A DNA stretch of 39,392 nucleotides from Mesorhizobium metallidurans STM 2683 (GTDB taxonomy: Bacteria; Pseudomonadota; Alphaproteobacteria; Rhizobiales; Rhizobiaceae): positions 1 to 39,392 of the forward strand of contig NZ_CAUM01000076.1 of NCBI RefSeq assembly GCF_000350085.1. The letters are read 5' to 3'. Made by a program: the position numbers and the translations under genes. Below, piece after piece: positions 8,262 through 18,428 of the stretch (positions are counted from its first letter, which is position 1; the number at the start of each line of letters is the position of its first letter). The notes beneath the pieces were generated by a model. The model searched no databases and was not told the origin of the DNA. It saw nothing but the letters and a program-made list of their open reading frames with translations.

Positions 8262-8277
8262 CTGTAGACCTTTACAG
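8262..8277. promoter_or_regulatory. lux/tra-box-like operator upstream of traI
   Basis: CTGTAGACCTTTACAG is an imperfect 16-bp palindrome of the type bound by LuxR/TraR-family regulators. It is centred about 70 bp upstream of the traI ATG, between traR and traI, a position that would overlap the -35 region of the traI promoter. It supports autoinduction of traI by TraR-AHL. Confidence 0.6.
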
Positions 8278-8329
8278 CTTTCCAACAAAAGGAGTCAGGA
8301 TCTCCACTGACGGGAAGCAGTCAGCCGTG

Positions 8330-9019
8330 CTACGCCCTGGTTGATCGTTCGCACGCCAAGCTTGCCTTAGCGTTTTCCAGATGGAAGGTCACGGTGCGTT
8401 TCGAGACGCCGAGGATCTGGCTGATATCCCAGGCGGACTTACCGCGCGCCGCCCATTTCAGGGATTCGAACTCCCGCGGGGTCAGCGTTATGCCATCCAC
8501 CACGCAATCTTCGGCGAGCTTGCGCCGGGCATGTATATGAAAGTTGATTGCGACCAGCTGCAATGCTTTTTCGTAGCGAGGGAGTGATCGCAAGAGAGGC
8601 GGACGGGATTGGTCGGAAGCGAAGGTCAGCGCCGCAAACCGGCCGCGATGGTCATGCATGGACATGGTCAATCCGCCGCGAATGCCAAAGTGAGCTGCTT
8701 TTTCCAGGATTTCTTGCTGCGAGGCCGGCAGACACTGGCGGGGTCGATCCACGCCCCAATCAAAAGTATCCCAGCCTTGCAGCCCGCGCAGGATCACCGG
8801 ATCATGGCTGTGGTAGCGCAGTTGCAGATAGTGCGATGTCCAGGATGAAGGATAATTTGAAATCAATCGCGGCGTCTGGCCGGAGACCGACGGGTAACTG
8901 AAATAGGCGAAGAGCGGAAAGTCGAAGCCGGCTGCGGCGGACGCCATCGCCTCATGGAGGTCGACCGCATCGACGCTTGCAGAGAGTTGCTCGACGAAGT
9001 TTTCGAATACGCGATACAT
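8330..9019 (-). CDS. traR: LuxR-family quorum-sensing regulator, TraR-like
   Basis: The 229-residue protein has an N-terminal autoinducer-binding domain with the conserved aromatic/Asp pattern (W..HY...RYHSHDPVILRG, then FDWG) and GIRGGLTMSMHDHRGRFAALTF. The C-terminal GerE-type helix-turn-helix is TLTPREFESLKWAARGKSA followed by ILGVSKRTVTFHLENAKASL. The ATG at 9019 has AAAGGG 3-8 nt upstream. It lies 129 bp upstream of traI on the same strand. With AHL it should activate traI through the box at 8262-8277. The gene looks intact, unlike the activator relic downstream of traI. Confidence 0.88.
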   Translation of the reverse strand: MYRVFENFVEQLSASVDAVDLHEAMASAAAGFDFPLFAYFSYPSVSGQTPRLISNYPSSWTSHYLQLRYHSHDPVILRGLQGWDTFDWGVDRPRQCLPASQQEILEKAAHFGIRGGLTMSMHDHRGRFAALTFASDQSRPPLLRSLPRYEKALQLVAINFHIHARRKLAEDCVVDGITLTPREFESLKWAARGKSAWDISQILGVSKRTVTFHLENAKASLACERSTRA

Positions 9020-9130
9020 CAGCCCTTTGCGCGACCTCCTCGAATGTTGCTCGATGCCAGGCGGAAACCTGGGTCTAAATGACCCCGCATCGATGCGACG
9101 CGGACGATTTGGTCGCCATCATCGCCGGCA

Positions 9131-10030
9131 TTACTTTGCTGCTTCCCCGTGAAGCGAACGCCGCGCACCTGGCCGCTTACCAACCGGGGATGTTGAGACG
9201 TTATCGATGAGCCGTGTGTCGCCGAGCCAAGCCGCGACAAGCAAGCGTGCTGGTCGGTCAAGCCTTGCTAGCGGCTGCAGGTCTGTTTCGCCGCGAAGTT
9301 CCAGGTATTCGACCTCGCGATAGCCTGCCGCCAGAATTGTTGCACGCGCTTCATCAAGCATGGGCAAGACAGGAGAGCCACGCGCAAGCCGCTCAGCCGT
9401 GTCGAGCAAGACCAAAGCCAGCTTTGGGGCAATGGCGCGTTCTGCTGGCGAGAGCCGGCTATTGCGCGACGATAGTGCAAGACCATCGGTTTCGCGGACT
9501 GTCGGACATCCGACCACGGTGATCGGGATGTCGAGGTCCCGGACCAAGCGCCTGACAAGCTGAAGCTGCTGGAAATCCTTTTCGCCAAAGAAGGCGAAGT
9601 CAGCGCCGGTCTGCAGGAAGAGCTTGGCCACGACCGTCGCCACGCCATCGAAATGGCCGGGCCGGAAGGCGCCGCACAGGCCCTCGCTGAGAGTGGACAC
9701 CGAAACGGCCGTGGCGAAGCCCGCTGGATAAATCTCGTCTGCATCCGGCACATACAGCAGATGTGCGCCTGTCGGCACGAGCTTGGCAGCATCTTCGTTT
9801 TCCGTCCGGGGATAGGCGGCAAGGTCGGCGGCACTGTTGAACTGCTTGGGATTGACGAACAGCGTCACGACTACCCGCTCGGCCTTCTGAAGCGCGGCAC
9901 GCACGAGGCTCAGATGGCCTTCATGCAAGGCTCCCATGGTCGGCACAACGGCGATACGGGTGCCTGAGCGACGCCATCCCGCGGCAACAGCGCGGAGCTC
10001 GGCAACGGTTCGAACGATCGGCACGCTCAT
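9131..10030 (-). CDS. panC: Pantothenate synthetase PanC
   Basis: Condenses pantoate and beta-alanine using ATP, the last step of pantothenate (vitamin B5) synthesis. The 299-residue product shows the HIGH-type motif [16 protein letters not shown], the [10 protein letters not shown] block, [22 protein letters not shown] and the [10 protein letters not shown] loop. The ATG at 10030 overlaps the panB stop as ATGA. The longer upstream frame lies inside panB in another register and is not coding. The C-terminus carries a basic tail of about 20 residues ([19 protein letters not shown]) beyond the usual end, probably neutral. Confidence 0.93.
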   Translation of the reverse strand: MSVPIVRTVAELRAVAAGWRRSGTRIAVVPTMGALHEGHLSLVRAALQKAERVVVTLFVNPKQFNSAADLAAYPRTENEDAAKLVPTGAHLLYVPDADEIYPAGFATAVSVSTLSEGLCGAFRPGHFDGVATVVAKLFLQTGADFAFFGEKDFQQLQLVRRLVRDLDIPITVVGCPTVRETDGLALSSRNSRLSPAERAIAPKLALVLLDTAERLARGSPVLPMLDEARATILAAGYREVEYLELRGETDLQPLARLDRPARLLVAAWLGDTRLIDNVSTSPVGKRPGARRSLHGEAAK

Positions 10031-10863
10031 GTGACGCCTCCGGCCTTCGTCTCGTTGGCGTAGAGATGTTCGGCCGCCGGAAAGCGCCGTTCCCTCACGT
10101 CGGCGGCGTAAGCCGCAATCGCCGCATCGGCCTGGTCGCCTAGTTCGGCGTAGCGCTTGACGAATTTCGGCCGGAAAGAGCTGAAAAGCCCGAGCATATC
10201 GTCGCTCACCAGAATCTGACCGTCGCAGGCGAGCGAGGCGCCGATGCCGATGGTTGGGACGGCGATCTCCGCAGTGATGCGCTTTGCGAGGGGCTCGGGC
10301 ACTTTCTCCAGCACCACGGAAAAGGCGCCGGCCTTCGTGACCGCACCGGCATCGCGCCTGATGCGCTCGGCATCGTCTCCCCGCCCCTGGACGCGGTAAC
10401 CGCCGAGAGTATTGACCGCCTGCGGCGTCAAGCCGACATGGGCCATGACAGGCACGCCGCGCGCGGCGAGGAAGCGGATCGTCTCGGCCATGGTCTGGCC
10501 CCCCTCGAGCTTCACCGCTGCACAACCGGTCTCCGCCATCAGGCGCGCAGCGTTGCGGAAGGCCTGCTCGGGGCTTTCTTCATAGGAACCGAATGGCAGG
10601 TCTACGACCATCAATGCTCGCACCAGACCGCGGCGCACCGCCTGGCCGTGCATGATCATCATGTCGAGAGTGACGCCCAGCGTCGACGAGAGGCCGTGCA
10701 GGACCATGCCGACGCTGTCGCCAACGAGAACGATGTCGCAGTGTCGATCAACCAATCTGGCGATCGGCGTAGTATATGCCGTCAGGCAGACGAGTGGAGT
10801 CTGGCCTTTCCGCATTCGAATATCCGGCGGTGTCATCGCCTTTGTCTCACCAGTTGCGCTCAA
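10027..10863 (-). CDS. panB: 3-methyl-2-oxobutanoate hydroxymethyltransferase PanB
   Basis: Adds a hydroxymethyl group from methylene-THF to alpha-ketoisovalerate, the first committed step of pantothenate synthesis. Recognised by [20 protein letters not shown] (in two parts: [20 protein letters not shown]), [30 protein letters not shown] and IGIGAS. The TTG at 10863 is the likely start because AAGGAGG lies 6 nt upstream; an ATG at codon 10 lacks a site. Length is 278 residues, normal for the family. It heads the panB-panC operon on the minus strand and shares a 173-bp divergent promoter region with nadQ. Confidence 0.93.
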   Translation of the reverse strand: MSATGETKAMTPPDIRMRKGQTPLVCLTAYTTPIARLVDRHCDIVLVGDSVGMVLHGLSSTLGVTLDMMIMHGQAVRRGLVRALMVVDLPFGSYEESPEQAFRNAARLMAETGCAAVKLEGGQTMAETIRFLAARGVPVMAHVGLTPQAVNTLGGYRVQGRGDDAERIRRDAGAVTKAGAFSVVLEKVPEPLAKRITAEIAVPTIGIGASLACDGQILVSDDMLGLFSSFRPKFVKRYAELGDQADAAIAAYAADVRERRFPAAEHLYANETKAGGVT

Positions 10864-11036
10864 CCCACGCCTCCTTCCCTAGCGTTACCCGCCGCGGGTG
10901 TCGCGTTTGGCATATTTTTGTGCGAGTGCGAAGAGCTAAAAAAAGACGTGCAGCTGTGCGGTGTTGACGTGCGGACAGCCTCGCTTACATTAAATCGATT
11001 AAGGCTCCCGGGCTCAGGTCAACCACTTTCACGAAC

Positions 11037-11999
11037 ATGGACGATCAGGCAAAAGGAACCAGGAAAGACAAAGCCGGCAAGGCGGACGAAGTCAAAGTGG
11101 ACCTGATCGCCGTTGTCGTGGCCGTAAATGAAAGTGACCCCTGTCTCCTAACAATCGGCCAGGCTGACACCCTGCCGTCCGGACCTTTTGCGCTTGAGCA
11201 CCGGTCGCCGCAATCTGGTTTGAGGGGGTGGGTCGAGCAGCAGACCGGCCAGCCCTTGGGGTACATCGAGCAGCTTTACACCTTCGCCGATCGGGACCGA
11301 ATTGGCGTCGAACGCCAGCAGCGCGTCATCTCCATCAGCTATCTCGCTTTGACCAGCAAAGAACAGGCAACGGGCTCATCCAAGTGCGGCTGGCAAAGCT
11401 GGTACGACTATTTTCCATGGGAGGACCACCGCTCCGGCACCCCGCCGGTGGTGCTGGATGTTGTGCGACCACGCTTGATCGGTTGGGCAGACGGAGCCAG
11501 CGACGCGGCTACGCGACGCGAACGCCGGCAGCGGGCGGCGATCGCCTTTGGCTTCGACGACCGTTATTGGAATGAGGAGCTCGTGCTTCAGCGATATGAG
11601 TTACTTTATGAAGCAGGCCTGGTCCAAGAGGCCGGAAGCGGACGGGAGACGTCGCTTCCCCTGGTGCCGAGCAAGTCCATGGTCGCTGATCATCGCCGTA
11701 TCGTGGCAACGGGCATTGCACGGCTGCGTTCCAAGATCAAATACCGGCCCGTCGTCTTTGAGCTTATGCGACCGACCTTTACGCTACTGCAGCTGCAGCG
11801 AACCGTGGAGGCGCTCGCCGGCAGGCTCATCCACAAGCCGAACTTTCGCCGCCTCATCGAGCAACAGGAATTGGTCGAGGAGACCGGCGAGACCACTGCG
11901 GAGACTGGTGGTCGGCCGGCGAAGCTCTACCGCTTCCGCCATGCCGTTCTCGACGAAAGGGCCATCGCCGGGACAAAATTGCCGCTGTCGCGGGGTTGA
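11037..11999 (+). CDS. nadQ: NadQ-type Nudix-like transcriptional regulator of NAD synthesis
   Basis: A 320-residue protein whose N-terminal half reads as a degenerate Nudix-type effector domain (VDLIAVVVAVNE, GLRGWVEQQTGQPLGYIEQLYTFAD, VISISYLALT; no catalytic Nudix box seen). The C-terminal half reads as a winged-helix region (LLQLQRTVEALAGRLIHKPNFRRLIE followed by ETGGRPAKLYRFR; quoted in part). This architecture and the place directly upstream of nadABC match NadQ (COG4111), the alphaproteobacterial regulator proposed from comparative genomics. Candidate operators lie in the 65-bp gap before nadA. Confidence 0.8.
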   Translation: MDDQAKGTRKDKAGKADEVKVDLIAVVVAVNESDPCLLTIGQADTLPSGPFALEHRSPQSGLRGWVEQQTGQPLGYIEQLYTFADRDRIGVERQQRVISISYLALTSKEQATGSSKCGWQSWYDYFPWEDHRSGTPPVVLDVVRPRLIGWADGASDAATRRERRQRAAIAFGFDDRYWNEELVLQRYELLYEAGLVQEAGSGRETSLPLVPSKSMVADHRRIVATGIARLRSKIKYRPVVFELMRPTFTLLQLQRTVEALAGRLIHKPNFRRLIEQQELVEETGETTAETGGRPAKLYRFRHAVLDERAIAGTKLPLSRG

Positions 12000-12005
12000 C
12001 ATCCC

Positions 12006-12052
12006 TTATACTCACGGCAAGTATATGCTGGTTATCTTCAACTAGAGTATAA
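12006..12052. promoter_or_regulatory. Candidate NadQ operators before nadA
   Basis: TTATACTC (12006-12013) and its exact reverse complement GAGTATAA (12045-12052) flank a 31-bp spacer. A third half-site, AGTATA (12020-12025), pairs with the first at short range (TATACT-N7-AGTATA). All lie within 60 bp upstream of the nadA ATG. The repeated GAGTATA half-site suggests binding of a dimeric repressor, most simply NadQ encoded just upstream. Confidence 0.6.
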
Positions 12053-12064
12053 GCGGGGGCATCA

Positions 12065-13039
12065 ATGAGCGCCGTGCTGCCTACGGCCGCGTTCCTCTAC
12101 GAGCGCGTCCGGCGCGTGATCCCGCCGATTGAATGGCCGTCTTTCGTGGACGATATCGATGCCATCCTTGCGCTCAAGCGCGAGCGCAATGCCATCATCC
12201 TGGCGCACAACTATCAGACGCCCGAGATCTACCATTGCGTCGCAGACATTGTCGGCGACAGCTTGGCGCTCGCCCGCAAGGCTGTGACAGTCGAGGCGCA
12301 AGTCATCGTCGTTGCCGGCGTGCATTTCATGGCCGAGACCGCCAAGCTGCTTAATCCGAACAAGACCGTGCTCATCCCCGACCTCGGCGCTGGTTGCTCG
12401 CTGGCCGACTCGATCACGGCACAAGACGTGCGGCTGATGCGACAGAGTTATCCCGGCGTGCCCATTGTCACCTATGTCAACACCTCCGCCGCTGTGAAAG
12501 CCGAGTCCGACATCTGCTGCACCTCGGGCAACGCAAAGGCGGTGGTGGAATCGCTCGGCGCGCCGCGTGTGATCATGCTGCCCGACGAATATCTCGCCAA
12601 GAACGTCGCCGCCGAGACGAAGGTCGGGATCATCGCCTGGAAGGGTCGTTGCGAGGTGCATGAGCGCTTCACCCCGGCCGATATTCGCGAACTGCGCGCC
12701 GCATATCCAGGCGTCATCGTGCTGGCCCATCCCGAATGCCCCCCGGACGTTGTCACAGAGGCGGATTTTTCGGGTTCCACCGCGGCCATGTCGGATTATG
12801 TCGAGCGGGAAAAACCACCCCGCGTAGTGTTGATGACGGAATGTTCGATGAGCGACAATGTCGCGGTCGCGCATCCCGAGGTCGAGTTCGTCCGCCCCTG
12901 CAATCTCTGTCCGCACATGAAGCGCATCACGCTGGCTAACATTCGCGTCGCACTCGAGGAGAACCGGCATGAGGTTCGGATCGATCCCGGGATTGCAGGG
13001 CGCGCGCGCCGCTCGGTCGAGCGCATGCTTTCCATATGA
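12065..13039 (+). CDS. nadA: Quinolinate synthase NadA
   Basis: [4Fe-4S] enzyme that condenses iminoaspartate with dihydroxyacetone phosphate to quinolinate. The 324-residue protein shows [76 protein letters not shown] and [10 protein letters not shown]. The cluster cysteines (one each in GAGC, HPEC and the CNLC region) are present. A purine-rich GGGGG lies 8 nt before the ATG. The stop overlaps nadB in ATGA. Confidence 0.95.
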   Translation: MSAVLPTAAFLYERVRRVIPPIEWPSFVDDIDAILALKRERNAIILAHNYQTPEIYHCVADIVGDSLALARKAVTVEAQVIVVAGVHFMAETAKLLNPNKTVLIPDLGAGCSLADSITAQDVRLMRQSYPGVPIVTYVNTSAAVKAESDICCTSGNAKAVVESLGAPRVIMLPDEYLAKNVAAETKVGIIAWKGRCEVHERFTPADIRELRAAYPGVIVLAHPECPPDVVTEADFSGSTAAMSDYVEREKPPRVVLMTECSMSDNVAVAHPEVEFVRPCNLCPHMKRITLANIRVALEENRHEVRIDPGIAGRARRSVERMLSI

Positions 13040-14583
13040 ACCTCGACGTTCATGACATCGGCGGGGCGCCGGTCATCATCGGCGCCGGTGTGGCAGGCCT
13101 GATGACGGCGCTTCATCTGGCGCCGGAACCGGTTGTGCTTCTGTCCAATGCGGGGCTGGGAACCGGAGCCTGCAGCGAGCTCGCCCAAGGCGGTCTTGCG
13201 GCAAGTGTCGGCGGCGAGGACAGTCCCGAACTTCATCTTTGTGACACCCTCGCGGCTGGCGACGGCCTCTGCGACGTGACGACGGTGCGGCGAACGGTCC
13301 GAGCTGCACCTGAAGCGATCAGGACTCTAGAGCGCTTCGGTGTCGCATTCGACCGAAGCGCTGACGGCGCCTTGCGGCTCGGGCTTGAGGCGGCGCACTC
13401 GCAGCGGCGGATCGTGCATGCGGCGGGCGATGCCACCGGTCGCGAGCTGGTCCGCGCGCTGATCGCCGCGGCACGGCGCACAGCCTCCATCACTATCCTC
13501 GAAAACATGGAGGCCCGCCGGCTTGTCGTGGAAGACGGGGCGATTATCGCCGTGGTCGCGGCCGGGTGCACGGGCGCAATCGCCTTGCCAACGCGCCGCG
13601 CGGTCCTGGCGACCGGCGGCATCGGCGGCTTGTTTAGCGATACGACAAACCCGCCTGGCTCATGTGGACAGGGGCTCGCGCTCGCCGCCTGTGCCGGGGC
13701 GGAGTTCGCCGACCTGGAATTCGTGCAGTTCCACCCGACCGCCCTCGAGGGTCCGCGGCGGCCGATGCCGCTGGTGAGCGAAGCGGTGCGCGGCGAGGGT
13801 GCTGTGCTCGTCGACGAGCAAGGAGAGCGTTTCCTCGCTGAAACCCCCGGGGGCGAGCTTGCGCCTCGCGACGTGGTTGCGCGCGCGGTTTGGCACCAGC
13901 TCGCTGCCGGACGCCGTGTGTTCCTGGACGCAAGGCAATGTCTCGGCCTCAGATTTGACAAGCGCTTTCCGGCGATCGCCGATTTGTGCCGCCAGGCCGG
14001 CATCGATCCCGCGACCGACCCGATCCCGGTGCGCCCGGCGGCACATTATCACATGGGCGGTGTTGCTGTAGACGCTGCCGGCCGCAGCTCCATCGAGGGA
14101 TTGTGGGCATGTGGCGAGGTCGCATGCACCGGTCTGCACGGCGCGAACCGACTCGCCAGCAACTCGCTTATCGAAGCGGCGGTCACAGCGAGCTGGGTTG
14201 CTGAAAGCGTCGCCGACGTATCACACACCCGGCGACCGCGCGTGTGTTCCGCATTCGTGCCTCGACGGCCAGACGCCTCCGGCATCCGCCCAATCGTCTC
14301 GGCCGCGCTCGGCATCATCCGCGATAGCGAGACGCTACGCGACGGGGTGGCGACCCTGTTGCCGATCGCAGCTCACGACAGCGCTGCCTCCGGCCCCGCC
14401 TTGGTCGCGCTGATGATCGCCATTGCGGCCCTGCGGCGCGAAGAGAGCCGCGGATCGCACTGTCGTTCCGATTTCCCCGGACGCGATGCAGATGCGCGCC
14501 AGTCACGGCTGACACTGCCCAGCGCAATACAGACCGCCGTCGCACTCAGCTGGCGGGCGCCGATACGGAGCACCCTGACATGA
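13036..14583 (+). CDS. nadB: L-aspartate oxidase NadB
   Basis: FAD enzyme oxidising aspartate to iminoaspartate for NadA. The 515-residue protein begins with the Rossmann motif [17 protein letters not shown]. It continues with the flavoprotein signatures [11 protein letters not shown] and [16 protein letters not shown], then [16 protein letters not shown] and [13 protein letters not shown], and [18 protein letters not shown]. The C-terminal helical domain is somewhat divergent but of normal extent. It overlaps nadA and nadC by 4 nt on each side, implying translational coupling. Confidence 0.95.
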   Translation: MNLDVHDIGGAPVIIGAGVAGLMTALHLAPEPVVLLSNAGLGTGACSELAQGGLAASVGGEDSPELHLCDTLAAGDGLCDVTTVRRTVRAAPEAIRTLERFGVAFDRSADGALRLGLEAAHSQRRIVHAAGDATGRELVRALIAAARRTASITILENMEARRLVVEDGAIIAVVAAGCTGAIALPTRRAVLATGGIGGLFSDTTNPPGSCGQGLALAACAGAEFADLEFVQFHPTALEGPRRPMPLVSEAVRGEGAVLVDEQGERFLAETPGGELAPRDVVARAVWHQLAAGRRVFLDARQCLGLRFDKRFPAIADLCRQAGIDPATDPIPVRPAAHYHMGGVAVDAAGRSSIEGLWACGEVACTGLHGANRLASNSLIEAAVTASWVAESVADVSHTRRPRVCSAFVPRRPDASGIRPIVSAALGIIRDSETLRDGVATLLPIAAHDSAASGPALVALMIAIAALRREESRGSHCRSDFPGRDADARQSRLTLPSAIQTAVALSWRAPIRSTLT

Positions 14584-15467
14584 ATTCGTTCTCACCCCTT
14601 CCCTCAACCCTGATCGAGCCGATCGTGCGCGGTGCTCTTCTCGAAGACCTGGGCAGATGCGGTGATCTGACCAGCGACGCCGTGATCCCGCGTGATCGCA
14701 CGGCCACGTTAGTGCTCAAGTCGCGACAGACGGGAATCGTTGCCGGTCTCGATCTGGCCGCCTTCGCCTTCATGCTCGTCGAGCCTGCGATCGACATGCA
14801 CATCTGGCGAGCTGACGGCAGCGATGTCGCGGCGGGCGAGACTATCGCCAAGTTGTGCGGACCGGCGCGAGGCCTGCTCACGGCCGAGCGCACGGCGCTC
14901 AATTTTCTGTGCCGCCTGAGCGGCATCGCCACTGCCACAGCGACGATGGTCGAGGCCGTGCGTGGCCACAAGGCGAAGATCGTGTGCACGCGAAAGACGA
15001 CGCCCGGACTGCGCGCGCTGGAGAAATACGCCGTGCGCGTCGGCGGCGGCGCCAATCACCGCTTCGGGCTCGACGACGCCGTGCTGATCAAGGACAACCA
15101 CATCGCAATCGCCGGCGACATTCGCACGGCAATAGAGCGGGCGCGCGCCACCGCAGGGCACATGGTGAAGATCGAGGTCGAGGTCGAGACCCTTGAGCAG
15201 CTCGATACAGCGCTCACGCTGGCAGTCGACGCAGTGCTGCTCGACAATATGTCGGTTGAGGACCTTGCCCGCGCCGTGGCAATCGTCGGTGGCCGCGCCA
15301 TCACGGAGGCTTCCGGTCGGGTGACGCCGAAAACGGCTCCGTCGATTGCTGCGACGGGGGTCGACCTCATCTCAGTCGGATGGCTGACACACAGCGCCCC
15401 TATCCTCGACATCGGCCTGGATATGCCGGCGCATCGGCGCGCGCTTGAACTGATGGAGATGGAATGA
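14580..15467 (+). CDS. nadC: Nicotinate-nucleotide pyrophosphorylase NadC
   Basis: Converts quinolinate and PRPP to nicotinate mononucleotide, entering the NAD pathway. Landmarks in the 295-residue product: EDLGRCGDLTSDAVIP, ERTALNFLCRLSGIAT, CTRKTTPGLRALEKYAVRVGG, HRFGLDDAVLIKDNHI, EVEVETLEQL, VLLDNMS and ITEASGRV. The catalytic Lys/Arg residues in these motifs are present. It starts within the nadB stop (ATGA) and closes the nadABC set. A 179-bp gap with no recognised gene separates it from bioB. Confidence 0.95.
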   Translation: MNSFSPLPSTLIEPIVRGALLEDLGRCGDLTSDAVIPRDRTATLVLKSRQTGIVAGLDLAAFAFMLVEPAIDMHIWRADGSDVAAGETIAKLCGPARGLLTAERTALNFLCRLSGIATATATMVEAVRGHKAKIVCTRKTTPGLRALEKYAVRVGGGANHRFGLDDAVLIKDNHIAIAGDIRTAIERARATAGHMVKIEVEVETLEQLDTALTLAVDAVLLDNMSVEDLARAVAIVGGRAITEASGRVTPKTAPSIAATGVDLISVGWLTHSAPILDIGLDMPAHRRALELMEME

Positions 15468-15646
15468 AAAGCATTCCCACCTCCGCTGGAGCGCGCCGAC
15501 GCAGGAACTGCTCCATGCGAGCCTGCATATTTGTGCGGCGCACCCTCCAACTGGTTCAGGCTCATCGGGCTGATCGACGATCATAGCGAACCCGAGGAGG
15601 GTCGACAGACTCCTGCACGCGCTGTCGGACCAGCGACAAAGCTTTG

Positions 15647-16660
15647 ATGATGACGATTGGAACGAACTCGGAGTGCGACGTGAAGCAAGCCATGCAATCG
15701 ATCGAGGGGGCACTATCCCGATGGAACCGCAAAGAGGCCGAGGCTATCCACGGGATGCCGTTCAATGACCTGCTCTTCCTGGCGCAGACAATCCACCGCC
15801 AGAACTTCGATCGCAACCGGGTGCAGCTGTCGCGGCTGCTCAGCATCAAGACCGGCGGATGCCCGGAGGATTGCGGCTATTGCAGCCAGTCTACACATTA
15901 CGAAACCGGCCTGAAGGCGTCCAAGCTGATGGAGGTGGAGCGTGTCATTGCCGAAGCGATGAAGGCGCGGGACGCCGGCGCCACCCGCTATTGCATGGGC
16001 GCCGCATGGCGCAGTCCGAAGGAACGCGACATGGGCTCCGTGGTCGCCATGATCGAGGGCGTGAAGGCGCTCGGCATGGAGACCTGCATGACGCTCGGAA
16101 TGCTGGACCTCAGTCAGGCGCAGCGCCTGAAGGCGGCCGGTCTCGACTACTACAACCACAACATCGACACGTCCGAGCGCTATTACGGCGAGGTTGTTTC
16201 AACCAGGACCTTTGCCGACCGGCTGGAAACACTTGGGCACGTGCGCGAGGTCGGCATGAAGGTCTGCTGCGGCGGCATTGTCGGGATGGGAGAGGAAAAG
16301 GCCGATCGCATCGACATGCTGGTCACACTCGCGAACCTGCCCGAGCCGCCGGAAAGCGTGCCGATCAACATGCTCATCCCCATCGAAGGCACGCCGCTTG
16401 CCGAGGCCGAGCCCATCGATCCGATCGATTTCGTCCGCACCATTGCGCTCGCCCGCATCATGATGCCGAAGTCCTATGTAAGGCTCTCCGCCGGCAGGAC
16501 GGCGATGAGCGACGAAACGCAGGCGCTGTGCTTCTTTGCCGGCGCCAATTCGATCTTTGTCGGCGACATGCTGCTGACGGCGGACAATCCCGGCGAGGAC
16601 AAGGATAATCGTCTATTTAGACGTCTCGGCATTGAGCCGATGCCACGCGAGGCAAGATGA
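15647..16660 (+). CDS. bioB: Biotin synthase BioB
   Basis: Radical-SAM enzyme that inserts sulfur into dethiobiotin. The protein (about 337 residues) has the CX3CX2C motif in [51 protein letters not shown] and RLSAGRTAM. The start is uncertain: TTG-ATG-ATG at 15644-15652 and an ATG at 15692 are all in frame, and none has a strong ribosome binding site. No BioR-type operator was recognised in the gap before the gene. It is the first of five genes, bioB-F-D-A-Z, each overlapping the next by 4 nt. Confidence 0.95.
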   Translation: MMTIGTNSECDVKQAMQSIEGALSRWNRKEAEAIHGMPFNDLLFLAQTIHRQNFDRNRVQLSRLLSIKTGGCPEDCGYCSQSTHYETGLKASKLMEVERVIAEAMKARDAGATRYCMGAAWRSPKERDMGSVVAMIEGVKALGMETCMTLGMLDLSQAQRLKAAGLDYYNHNIDTSERYYGEVVSTRTFADRLETLGHVREVGMKVCCGGIVGMGEEKADRIDMLVTLANLPEPPESVPINMLIPIEGTPLAEAEPIDPIDFVRTIALARIMMPKSYVRLSAGRTAMSDETQALCFFAGANSIFVGDMLLTADNPGEDKDNRLFRRLGIEPMPREAR

Positions 16661-17796
16661 ACGAGCCGCCGCTTGCCCGCTATGAAGCAACCTTGCAGGG
16701 TCTGGCACGCAAGGGCCGGCTGCGGACACTGGCGCCGCGCGCCGGGCTCGACTTCTCGTCCAACGATTATCTCGGGCTTGCTGCCTCGAAGAGACTTGGC
16801 GATGCAGTCGCGGCGGCAATCGAGGGGGGCACCCCGGTCGGCGCTACCGGATCGCGGCTCCTGCGCGGCAACGCGCCGGAGCATGAGGCATTGGAGGCAG
16901 ATGCGGCGGCGTTCTTCGGGGCCGAACGGGCGCTGTTCTTCGGCAGCGGCTACATCGCCAACTTCGCCCTGCTGAGCGCCCTGCCGCAGAAGGGCGACCT
17001 GCTGATCCTCGACGAACTCGCGCATGCCAGCATGCATGAAGGGGCGCGGGCTGGACGCGCCGATTTCAGGCCGGCCACGCACAACGACATAGATGCTTTT
17101 GAGGATGCGATCAGGCGCTGGCGCGCCGAAGGCGGCATGGGCCGCATCTGGATCGCAGTCGAAAGCCTGTACAGCATGGATGGCGACTGCGCGCCGATGG
17201 AGAGCCTGGTCGCGCTTGCCGATCGGTACGAGGCATTCATAGTGGTCGACGAGGCGCATGCCACCGGCGTCTGGGGACCGGACGGCCGGGGGCTGGCCGC
17301 CGCTTTCGAGGGCCGCGACAACATTGTCGCCCTCCACACATGCGGCAAGGCGCTCGGCGCATCCGGCGCACTCGTCACTGGGCCGGGAGTGCTGTGCGAC
17401 TATATTGTCAACCGCTGCCGGCCCTTTATCTACGCCACCGCGCCATCGCCGCTAATGGCGGTGGCGGCGCGCGAAGCGCTCGCAATCCTGGTCGACGAGC
17501 CGATGCGCCGCGTTCAGCTGCATGAGTACGTTGCCTTCGCGGGCCGCCAACTGGCCGAGCGCTGTGGCGTGGCGCGCAGCGGCTCGCAGATCCAACCACT
17601 TGTCATTGGCGACGTCAGCCGCACCATGGTGATGGCGGCGGCACTGCAGGCCCGCGGCTTCGACATACGCGGCATTCGTCCGCCGACCGTGCCGGAGGGC
17701 ACGTCGCGGCTGCGCATTTCGCTGACGCTGAATGTCGGCAAGGCTGACATTTCGGCCATGGTCGAGACGCTCGTCGACGTGTTGGGCACGGCATGA
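16657..17796 (+). CDS. bioF: 8-amino-7-oxononanoate synthase BioF
   Basis: PLP enzyme joining pimeloyl-ACP/CoA and alanine. The 379-residue protein shows [55 protein letters not shown] and the PLP-lysine context [12 protein letters not shown], all standard for BioF. The ATG lies in the bioB stop (ATGA at 16657-16660). It appears intact and of normal length. Confidence 0.94.
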   Translation: MNEPPLARYEATLQGLARKGRLRTLAPRAGLDFSSNDYLGLAASKRLGDAVAAAIEGGTPVGATGSRLLRGNAPEHEALEADAAAFFGAERALFFGSGYIANFALLSALPQKGDLLILDELAHASMHEGARAGRADFRPATHNDIDAFEDAIRRWRAEGGMGRIWIAVESLYSMDGDCAPMESLVALADRYEAFIVVDEAHATGVWGPDGRGLAAAFEGRDNIVALHTCGKALGASGALVTGPGVLCDYIVNRCRPFIYATAPSPLMAVAAREALAILVDEPMRRVQLHEYVAFAGRQLAERCGVARSGSQIQPLVIGDVSRTMVMAAALQARGFDIRGIRPPTVPEGTSRLRISLTLNVGKADISAMVETLVDVLGTA

Positions 17797-18428
17797 CCAC
17801 GCGTATCGTCGTCACCGGAACAGACACCGGAATAGGGAAGACCGTGTTTTCGGCTGGGCTGGCCGGGCTGCTCGACGGCTTTTACTGGAAGCCGGTGCAA
17901 TCGGGTCTCGATGAGGAGACCGACAGTGAGGCGGTTGAACGGCTCGCCGGCCTGCCGTCAGGGCGCGTGCTGCCGGAAGCTCACCGCTTGAAGAGCCCGC
18001 TGTCGCCGCATCGTTCAGCCGAAATTGACGGCGTCTCGATTGAGGCTGCCGATCTTGCATTTCCGGTCCTGCCGACACCGCTCGTCATCGAAGGCGCTGG
18101 CGGACTGATGGTGCCGATCAACCGACAGACAAGATTCATTGACATCTTCGCTGAATGGCGGCTGCCGGTCATTCTGTGCGCCCGCACCGAGCTCGGCACG
18201 ATCAACCACACTCTGCTGTCGATCGAAGCCCTGCGGGCTCGCTCCATCCCGCTGATCGGCATCGCCTTCATCGGCGAAGAGGTAGCCGATACGCAAAGGA
18301 CAATCACCGAATTCGGCGCGGTGCGTCAGCTCGGCAGGCTGCCACACCTCGTTCCGTTGACGCGCGAAACTCTGCGGAAGGCGATGTTTGCCGGCTTCGA
18401 CCTCGCCAAGATTGCCGGAGGCGAATGA
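17793..18428 (+). CDS. bioD: Dethiobiotin synthetase BioD
   Basis: ATP-dependent carboxylase closing the ureido ring of dethiobiotin. The 211-residue product has the P-loop [25 protein letters not shown], and [22 protein letters not shown]-terminal [10 protein letters not shown] also agrees with the family. It starts inside the bioF stop and ends inside the bioA start (both ATGA). Confidence 0.93.
   Translation: MTTRIVVTGTDTGIGKTVFSAGLAGLLDGFYWKPVQSGLDEETDSEAVERLAGLPSGRVLPEAHRLKSPLSPHRSAEIDGVSIEAADLAFPVLPTPLVIEGAGGLMVPINRQTRFIDIFAEWRLPVILCARTELGTINHTLLSIEALRARSIPLIGIAFIGEEVADTQRTITEFGAVRQLGRLPHLVPLTRETLRKAMFAGFDLAKIAGGE

Noticed and set aside
12062..12970. A 302-codon minus-strand frame antisense to nadA
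   Set aside because: Complement of a strongly conserved nadA; no family resemblance of its own.
15468..15646. BioR-type operator upstream of bioB
   Set aside because: I searched for a TTATCTATAA-like palindrome in the gap and did not find one.
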